From positions 1 to 64,000 of the forward strand of contig CAZSQZ010000010.1 in the NCBI GenBank assembly GCA_964609215.1: a stretch of DNA of 64,000 bases. The letters run 5' to 3'. The DNA comes from JABDKJ01 sp964609215 (GTDB lineage: Bacteria; Bacteroidota; Bacteroidia; Flavobacteriales_D; JABDKJ01). A program made the translations under genes and the position numbers. The notes below the pieces were generated by a model, which had not been told where the DNA came from, did no database searches, and worked only from the letters and a program-made list of their open reading frames with translations. Below are positions 60,806 through 64,000 of the stretch, piece after piece; within the stretch, counting starts at the first letter, position 1, and every line of letters begins with the position of its first letter.

Positions 60806-62083
60806 ATGAGCGAAATTGCAGCGAATAATCCTTTATTAAAGAGTTGGATAGAAGTTCCAACAAATTCTGACTTTCCAATTCAAAATCTACCTTTTGGTAT
60901 TTTCAAAACCAATAATAGTGATGCTAGAGTAGGAGTAGCAATAGGTGACAAAATAGTTGATCTTAAGGCATTATCTTCAATGGGGTATTTAAAAAATTTA
61001 CCCTATGAAGCAAGTGATTATTCATCAGACAAACTCAATCCTATCCTCAAGAAGGGTAAAGAAAGTTTGAGAAAATTAAGAAACAGAATTTCAGAATTAT
61101 TGCAGGAAAGTAATAATGAACTTCAAGGAAATAGTGAGCATATTTCTCAAGTAATTTACGATCAGAGTTCTTCAACAATGTTGCTTCCTGTTCAGGTTGG
61201 TGATTACACAGATTTTTACAGTAGTGAGGATCATGCACGAAATGTTGGGACCATGTTTAGGGATCCGAATAATGCCCTATTGCCTAACTGGAAACATATT
61301 CCCGTAGGTTATCATGGACGTTCATCTTCAATAATAGTTTCTGGAACTCCATTTCATAGGCCTAAAGGACAATCAAAAGCAGATGATGCAGAGACTCCTG
61401 GTTTTGGCCCATGCAGACTTTTAGATTTTGAATTGGAAATGGCCTTTATAACTTTTCAAGGCAAAGCACTTGGGGATTCTATTTCAACGGATGAGGCAGA
61501 AAATTATATTGCTGGTCTGATGCTCTTTAATGATTGGTCAGCTAGGGATATTCAAAAATGGGAATATGTGCCTCTTGGGCCATTTTTAGGGAAAAATTTC
61601 GCTTCAACGGTATCACCTTGGTTAGTATTATTGGATGCTTTCGAACCCTTCAAAGTTGCTGGTAAAGAACAAGACCCTCCTGTTTTACCTTACCTAGAAT
61701 ATTCAGGAAATAAATACTACGATATCAATTTGCAAGTAGGTATCAAACCAGAAAGTGGGGAAGAAAAGATAGTCTGTAATTCCAACTTCAAATATATGTA
61801 TTGGAATATGTGTCAACAATTGGCACATCATACCGTAAATGGATGCAATGTAAATTGTGGAGATATGCTGGCCTCAGGAACTATTTCTGGGCCAGACCCC
61901 GGTTCATATGGTTCTATGCTGGAGATATCCTGGAAAGGAACAAAGCCAGTACAAATGCCAGATGGAACTGAAAGAAAGTTTATCTTAGATGGAGATACCG
62001 TTGTTATGAGAGGTTATGCAGAAAAAGATGGAATTCGAATAGGATTTGGAGAGGCATCTAACAAAGTCTTACCCGCTAAATGA
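60806..62083 (+). CDS. fahA: Fumarylacetoacetase
   Basis: A 425-residue enzyme hydrolysing fumarylacetoacetate to fumarate and acetoacetate, the last step of tyrosine degradation. Start chosen at ATG 60806 ('MSEIAANNPLLKSWIEVPTN'), as in family members; an open frame extends 40 codons upstream but runs through the divergent gene. The active-site region 'YTDFYSSEDHARNVGTMFR' and 'VGYHGRSSSIIVSGTPFHRP' are present, and 'CRLLDFELEMAFI' holds the metal-binding Glu residues. Length matches the full-length FAH type with N-terminal SH3-like domain (~420). Its stop overlaps the Rel/SpoT start by 4 nt (ATGA). Confidence 0.94.
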   Translation: MSEIAANNPLLKSWIEVPTNSDFPIQNLPFGIFKTNNSDARVGVAIGDKIVDLKALSSMGYLKNLPYEASDYSSDKLNPILKKGKESLRKLRNRISELLQESNNELQGNSEHISQVIYDQSSSTMLLPVQVGDYTDFYSSEDHARNVGTMFRDPNNALLPNWKHIPVGYHGRSSSIIVSGTPFHRPKGQSKADDAETPGFGPCRLLDFELEMAFITFQGKALGDSISTDEAENYIAGLMLFNDWSARDIQKWEYVPLGPFLGKNFASTVSPWLVLLDAFEPFKVAGKEQDPPVLPYLEYSGNKYYDINLQVGIKPESGEEKIVCNSNFKYMYWNMCQQLAHHTVNGCNVNCGDMLASGTISGPDPGSYGSMLEISWKGTKPVQMPDGTERKFILDGDTVVMRGYAEKDGIRIGFGEASNKVLPAK

Positions 62084-64000
62084 TTGAAAAGGAAAAGCCC
62101 ATATTTGACCTAGAATCCGAGAAAAAGGAAATTCTCAGAAGATACAGAAGTTTACTTCGGGCTTTTAAAATCCCTCTTACAAAAACAGATAAAAATTTTA
62201 TTCGAAAAGCTTTTGATGTTGCTTTAGAAGCGCATAAAGAAACCCGAAGAAAATCTGGTGAACCTTACATCTATCATCCTATTGCTGTTGCAAGAATAGT
62301 AGTAGAGGAAATGGGCTTGGATGTGACATCCGTTGTTGCTGCCTTACTCCATGATACCGTTGAAGACACCTATATTACCTTACAAGACATAGAAAATCTC
62401 TTCGGAAAGAAAGAGAGATTTCTAATTGATGGCTTAACAAAAGTTTCCGGAGTTTTTGATCAAAGCACATCTGATCAAGCGGAAAATTTTAGAAAAATGC
62501 TGCTTACTCTTACCGATGACGTAAGGGTAATTCTCATAAAAATTGCTGACCGTTTACATAATATGAGAACCTTAGGCTCTATGCCTAAACAAAAGCAATT
62601 GAAAATTGCTTCGGAAACCCAGTATATGTATGCACCTCTATCACACAGGCTTGGTTTATATAGTATCAAAACAGAATTGGAGGATCTTTCTCTCAAGTAT
62701 AAAGAATCAGAAGAGTATCAAAACATTTATGAAAAACTGCAACGCACAAAAGGAGTTCGTACAAGATTTATCAATCAGTTTTCCGAACCTATTAAAGAAG
62801 CTCTGCAGAAAGAAAATTTAAAGTTTGAATTAAAGGCGAGAACAAAATCAATCTATTCTATTTGGAATAAAATAAAAAAACAGAATATTTCATTTGAAGA
62901 AGTTTACGATCTATTTGCTATTAGAATAATACTTGATAGCAAACCTAAAAACGAAAAGGCAGATTGTTGGAAAGTATATTCTATTGTAACTGATTTTTAC
63001 AAGCCAAATACGGAACGTTTAAGAGATTGGATTTCAAACCCAAAAGCTAATGGTTATGAATCTCTCCATGCAACAGTAATGAGTGATGGGGGTAAATGGG
63101 TAGAAGTACAAATCAGAACCAAAAGAATGAATGAAGTTGCTGAAAAAGGGTTAGCAGCTCATTGGAGTTATAAGGGAGGAGGAAAAGTAAGTGCTATAGA
63201 TAAATGGTTATCTCAGATTAGAGAGCTATTGGAAAACCCAGAGGCAAATGCACTGGATTTTATTGATGATTTTAAGCTTAATCTATTTGCAGACGAAATT
63301 TATGTTTTCACTCCAAGTGGTGATTTAAAAAAATTACCAAAGGGAGCTACAAGCCTAGATTTTGCATTTGAAATACATACTCAGGTTGGAGCAAAGTGCA
63401 TGGGCGCAAAGGTTAACAATCGACTGGTTCCTCTAAGTCATATTCTAAAGAGTGGAGATCAAGTAGAAATACTTACCAGCAAGAACCAAAAACCAAAAGA
63501 AGACTGGTTAAATTTTGTAATTACAGGCAAGGCAAAGGCAAAAATCAAATCTTCCCTCAAAGAAGAAATGAAGTCCATTGCCAATGATGGAAGGGAAATT
63601 CTACAAAGAAAATTTAAGAACTGGAAAATAGATTTTAAAAGTGTTAATATCTCGCTTTTAGAGAAGTTTTATGGAATTTCATCCGCCACAGAATTGTATT
63701 ATTTAATAGCCAAGAATAAAATTGACTTAAGAAAAATAAAACAACTCACAGTAGATAATGGAACGCTAAAAATTGAAGAACAAGGTGCAAGAAAACCCAA
63801 GGAAAAGAAAGAAAGCCAGAGCACAAGCAAATCAAAATCTGACACTTTAGTTTTAAATGACAACAATACAAAGCTAGATTACAAATTAGCTGCATGTTGT
63901 AATCCCATAGCAGGGGACGATGTTTTTGCGTTTGTCACCGTAAATGATGGAATAAAAATCCATAGAACGAAATGCCCAAATGCAACCCAATTATTAGGTT
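62080..64000 (+). CDS. RelA/SpoT-family (p)ppGpp synthetase/hydrolase (3' truncated by window end)
   Basis: At least 640 residues are visible; the frame is open at the end of the window. The HD hydrolase domain has 'RKSGEPYIYHPIAVARIVVE', 'AALLHDTVEDTYITLQDI' and 'IKIADRLHNMRTLGSMP' with the HD pair near residue 90. The synthetase domain has 'KARTKSIYSIWNKI', 'YDLFAIRIIL', 'NGYESLHATVMS' and 'VEVQIRTKRMNEVAEKGLAA'. A TGS domain follows ('IYVFTPSGDLKKLPKGATSL'). Both domains keep their key residues, so it is a bifunctional Rel that makes and degrades ppGpp in the stringent response. It is translationally coupled to fahA by ATGA. Confidence 0.92.
   Translation, partial: MIEKEKPIFDLESEKKEILRRYRSLLRAFKIPLTKTDKNFIRKAFDVALEAHKETRRKSGEPYIYHPIAVARIVVEEMGLDVTSVVAALLHDTVEDTYITLQDIENLFGKKERFLIDGLTKVSGVFDQSTSDQAENFRKMLLTLTDDVRVILIKIADRLHNMRTLGSMPKQKQLKIASETQYMYAPLSHRLGLYSIKTELEDLSLKYKESEEYQNIYEKLQRTKGVRTRFINQFSEPIKEALQKENLKFELKARTKSIYSIWNKIKKQNISFEEVYDLFAIRIILDSKPKNEKADCWKVYSIVTDFYKPNTERLRDWISNPKANGYESLHATVMSDGGKWVEVQIRTKRMNEVAEKGLAAHWSYKGGGKVSAIDKWLSQIRELLENPEANALDFIDDFKLNLFADEIYVFTPSGDLKKLPKGATSLDFAFEIHTQVGAKCMGAKVNNRLVPLSHILKSGDQVEILTSKNQKPKEDWLNFVITGKAKAKIKSSLKEEMKSIANDGREILQRKFKNWKIDFKSVNISLLEKFYGISSATELYYLIAKNKIDLRKIKQLTVDNGTLKIEEQGARKPKEKKESQSTSKSKSDTLVLNDNNTKLDYKLAACCNPIAGDDVFAFVTVNDGIKIHRTKCPNATQLLG

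Overview
The window reads as a low-GC chromosome segment of a Bacteroidota bacterium, most likely Flavobacteriales-like. Three secreted proteins carry the C-terminal 'YPNP...' type IX secretion (T9SS) sorting tail. Several intergenic regions hold the Bacteroidota -7 element TAnnTTTG. Housekeeping genes (glnS, hisS, ettA, glyA, a Rel/SpoT homologue) have Bacteroidota-style proteins, and many starts are TTG or GTG without strong Shine-Dalgarno sequences. No genus can be named from the sequence alone. There are no tRNA, rRNA, CRISPR or transposase genes that I can see.

Layout. 1-7133: the 3' part of a giant Cys-rich HYR-like repeat adhesin with a T9SS tail. 7280-10529: a YiiX-type hydrolase, a tandem universal stress protein and glnS. 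10626-13645: a TPR protein, a decayed copy of a VOC-family gene, a VWA lipoprotein, and the intact VOC gene. 13642-17054 (minus): an ettA - three overlapping micro-ORFs - hisS - VOC gene row. 17153-19999: a TonB-CTD protein and a five-FAS1-domain T9SS protein. 20285-26905 (plus): NfeD/SPFH pair, bifunctional FtcD, a membrane patatin, and a small T9SS protein.

26959-55860 is a large surface-polysaccharide locus. It contains a UDP-GlcNAc 2-epimerase, several glycosyltransferases, a nonulosonic (sialic-type) acid cassette neuB-neuC-neuA with an embedded 2-hydroxyacid dehydrogenase, an MBOAT/SGNH O-acylation pair, and a GT-C-like membrane protein. It also has three sulfotransferases, WbqC, two DegT-type aminotransferases, a polysaccharide-deacetylase-like protein, AsnB, a sugar nucleotide epimerase, a PglK/MsbA-like ABC exporter and a Wzc-like tyrosine autokinase. 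Together these suggest a sulfated, acylated, probably sialylated surface glycan. A four-helix-bundle gene flanked by 21-bp direct repeats interrupts the locus.

Immediately divergent from the Wzc-like gene lies a compact exosortase unit (56020-57218): a 70-aa PID-CTERM-type substrate, an XrtF-like exosortase with a visible Cys-Arg-His triad, and an associated membrane protein. The window ends with glyA, a lipoprotein, an HTTM/DUF5819-like membrane pair, fumarylacetoacetase and a truncated Rel/SpoT gene.

The most unusual items are the three micro-ORFs between ettA and hisS, the minimal exosortase/substrate unit beside the capsule locus, the VOC gene duplication flanking the VWA lipoprotein (with a possible 21-aa amphipathic peptide), and the repeat-flanked four-helix-bundle gene.
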